From Bacteroidales bacterium (lineage in GTDB: Bacteria; Bacteroidota; Bacteroidia; Bacteroidales; JAFGHD01): a stretch of DNA of 34,339 bases. The notes under the pieces are model-generated. The model was not told the origin of the DNA, did not search any database, and was given only the letters and a program-made list of their open reading frames with translations. Below, one piece after another: positions 32,484 to 34,339 of this stretch. Each line of letters begins with the position of its first letter. Within the stretch, counting starts at the first letter, position 1. The stretch is from contig JAFGME010000098.1 in assembly GCA_016927695.1 (NCBI GenBank), forward strand, positions 1 through 34,339. The letters run 5' to 3'. A program made the translations under genes and the position numbers.

Positions 32484-34339
32484 ATCTTTGACAAAATTCC
32501 AAAAATCAGAATTCTTGTAGGTATAAATGTTGACCAACTCATTAAAAAATATCACGACAAAGGACAACTCTATCTCGAAAATCCTGACGAAACAAAAGCC
32601 AACTTCCTTGAAGAAATCATAAAAAACATACAGGAAGCCAGTTATGACGAAGCTACAGAAAAAGGAATTCTTCAATTCATTGATGATTTGGTTATTGGGA
32701 AAATTGAACTCAGAGCTCATCCAAAAAAGAAAATCCACGATAAAGTTTATATTTTCAGACCTGCGACTTTCAATGAATATGCACCTTGTGAAGTAATTAC
32801 CGGTTCATCTAATCTTACTGATGCAGGGCTTGGCGCAAACCCTGAATCAAACTATGAGTTTAACGTCAGTTTGCGGGAATATGAAGATGTAAAATTTGCA
32901 ACCGAAGAATTTGAAAGGCTGTGGGCTGAATCTGTACCGATTTTACAGGCTGAAGCAGAAAGAATAAAGAACCAGACTTATTTACGTGATGACTTTACAC
33001 CATTTGAGTTGTATATCAAAATGCTTGTTGAATATTTTGGTAAACGTGTTGATTACGACCCTTACAATATTGATTTACTCCTTCCACCAAAATACATTCG
33101 GTTAAAGTACCAGTCGGATGCCGCCAATCAGGGTTATGCAATCATGATGAAACATAATGGTTTTGTTTTGGCCGATGTGGTTGGTTTGGGCAAAACAATT
33201 ATTGCCTGTATGATTATTAAAAAGTTCATTTATGAAAATGGCACCCATACTAAGGTTTTGGTGGTAGTACCTCCGGCAATTGAGGACAGTTGGAGACGTA
33301 CAGAAAAGGATTTTGAACTGGATAATCATTTTACTTTCATTACGCTTGGAAGCCTGCACAAAATTCCTGACCGAAATATTTACTCTTATCCCAATCCGGA
33401 AGAAATTGATTTAGTTGCAGTTGATGAATCCCATAAATTCAGAAATGACTATACTGAAATGTATTTGGCATTGCAGGAGATTTGTAAAATGCCACGTTCA
33501 AGAGCAGCTGAAAATGGTGATTCAAGAAAGAAAGTAATTCTGATTTCAGCCACTCCCTTAAACAACAGGCCACAGGATATTGAAAATCAGCTTTACCTTT
33601 TTCAGGACAGAAGAAACAGCACGCTTGAAAACATCAGAAACCTGCAGGAATATTTCAAACCAACAAATGAGCAATACAAAAAACTGGCTTACGAGAAAAA
33701 ACTGAATATCAAAAAACTTAAAGCCCTGTTCCAGAAATTACGTGATGATGTGGTTGAACCGCTTGTAATTCGCAGAACAAGAACTGATATTGAAAGCAAC
33801 AAGGAATATCTGGAGGATTTGGAAGTTCAGGGAATTAAATTCCCCAAAGTGGGCGATCCAATTGCACTGTATTATGAATTAGATGGAAAACTTAGCCAAT
33901 TATGTTTCGAAACTGTTTCGCTTATTACAAACCTCGATGAGAATGGTAACGAAGTTGATGGATTGGGTTATTACCGTTACCGGGCTATTGAATTTCTTGT
34001 AAAGGAAGAAGACCGGAAAATATACGGTAAAGTGGAATCCATTTCAGGCAGGTTATCCGCTATCATGAAAACGCTGTTGGTTAAGCGTCTTGAAAGTAGT
34101 TTTTATGCCTTTACCCAATCATTATCAAGATTTCAGAAGGCAATTGATAATATGCTTGCAATGTTTGAAGAAAACAGAGTTTTTATAGCGCACGATTTAG
34201 ACATCAACAAGTTGCTTGAAGAAGGTTTTAGTTACGATGAAATTGAAGCTAAAATCAACGAAAAGGGCGGAAACAACAAGGAGTATAAAAAAGATGCTTT
34301 TGATAAAAAGTTTGTTGCCCTTTTAAAGCAGGATAAAGA
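32484..34339 (+). CDS. PLD-domain SNF2-family helicase, N-terminally truncated, runs off the window
   Basis: One frame is open from 32406 to the window end without a stop; homology begins at about 32484 (F-D-K-I-P-K-I-R-I-L-V-G-I-N-V-D). A phospholipase D-like half follows: I-H-D-K-V-Y (His codon at 32736) with G-S-S-N-L-T about 22 residues later. Then comes the helicase core: Walker A D-V-V-G-L-G-K-T (33174-33197), L-V-V-V-P-P, V-D-E-S-H (33420-33434) and S-A-T-P-L-N-N (from 33546). The helicase C-terminal domain lies beyond the window. Related proteins start about 45 residues earlier; here that part is replaced by the REP-bearing sequence and no ATG, GTG or TTG precedes the conserved block. 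The family is frequent in restriction and defence loci. It is either a recent pseudogene or uses a non-standard start. TATCTTTG at 32483-32490 resembles a -7 element but overlaps the coding homology. Confidence 0.8.
   Translation, partial: MFDKIPKIRILVGINVDQLIKKYHDKGQLYLENPDETKANFLEEIIKNIQEASYDEATEKGILQFIDDLVIGKIELRAHPKKKIHDKVYIFRPATFNEYAPCEVITGSSNLTDAGLGANPESNYEFNVSLREYEDVKFATEEFERLWAESVPILQAEAERIKNQTYLRDDFTPFELYIKMLVEYFGKRVDYDPYNIDLLLPPKYIRLKYQSDAANQGYAIMMKHNGFVLADVVGLGKTIIACMIIKKFIYENGTHTKVLVVVPPAIEDSWRRTEKDFELDNHFTFITLGSLHKIPDRNIYSYPNPEEIDLVAVDESHKFRNDYTEMYLALQEICKMPRSRAAENGDSRKKVILISATPLNNRPQDIENQLYLFQDRRNSTLENIRNLQEYFKPTNEQYKKLAYEKKLNIKKLKALFQKLRDDVVEPLVIRRTRTDIESNKEYLEDLEVQGIKFPKVGDPIALYYELDGKLSQLCFETVSLITNLDENGNEVDGLGYYRYRAIEFLVKEEDRKIYGKVESISGRLSAIMKTLLVKRLESSFYAFTQSLSRFQKAIDNMLAMFEENRVFIAHDLDINKLLEEGFSYDEIEAKINEKGGNNKEYKKDAFDKKFVALLKQDK

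Noticed and set aside
32236-32520. A 94-codon plus-strand frame before the helicase
   Set aside because: It runs through the REP-like palindromes in a frame different from the helicase and shows no domain; not a missing N-terminus.
1-34339. CRISPR arrays, tRNA or rRNA genes
   Set aside because: No regularly spaced repeats and no recognisable tRNA or rRNA sequence were seen on either strand.

Overview
The window looks like a chromosomal segment from an uncultured member of the Bacteroidota, probably Bacteroidales/Marinilabiliales-like. The evidence is gene content and order (DUF4271–hemD–rnpA–yidD–S41 peptidase run, a LID-less adenylate kinase, GIN-domain proteins next to an ECF sigma factor, GEVED and tail-fibre-like surface proteins) and Bacteroidota-type promoters. 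Two promoters match TTG-N19/20-TAnnTTTG exactly, and starts show no consistent Shine-Dalgarno. No rRNA, tRNA or CRISPR array was seen.

Layout. (1) 1-1156 is an AT-rich accessory edge. It holds a broken PD-(D/E)XK nuclease remnant followed by a 214-bp MITE-like insertion flanked by an 8-bp direct repeat, then non-coding DNA. (2) 1157-5047 encodes a TolB-propeller/outer-membrane-barrel protein and a ferritin. (3) 5144-8101 (minus) is an ECF sigma factor, a one-TM anti-sigma-like protein and two putative adhesin-type beta-solenoid envelope proteins, closed by a strong terminator. (4) 8248-10652 encodes a fibronectin-like/beta-barrel envelope protein and a GtrA-family flippase. (5) 10660-14253 is a respiratory pair: a giant 19-haem c-type cytochrome fused to a membrane b-type domain, divergent from a tetrahaem cytochrome c554-like protein. 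(6) 14310-21714 (minus) is a tightly spaced nine-gene run: DUF4271, hemD, rnpA, yidD, ctp, O-antigen ligase-like, cdd, thioesterase, chaN-like. It ends at a terminator. (7) 21786-25058 holds adk and, convergent to it, an ADP-forming acyl-CoA synthetase fused to a GNAT acetyltransferase. (8) 25202-31585 (minus) encodes two large secreted proteins: a five-module GEVED protein with a dockerin-like tail, and a phage-tail-fibre-like repeat protein. Their terminators are near-identical. (9) 31586-34339 is about 0.8 kb of non-coding DNA, a pair of REP-like palindromes, and a PLD/SNF2-family helicase that has lost its N-terminus and runs off the window.

How it fits together. The centre is housekeeping and envelope biology: RNA processing, membrane insertion, haem synthesis, nucleotide salvage, periplasmic proteolysis and glycan assembly. 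A multihaem electron-transfer module sits inside it, and hemD lies nearby. Both ends carry damaged nucleic-acid-targeting genes (nuclease, helicase) beside small repeats, so defence-type genes appear to have been gained and eroded there. The most distinctive single item is the 19-haem cytochrome. Its haem part appears to be two copies of an eight-haem unit plus a three-haem partial copy on one polypeptide.
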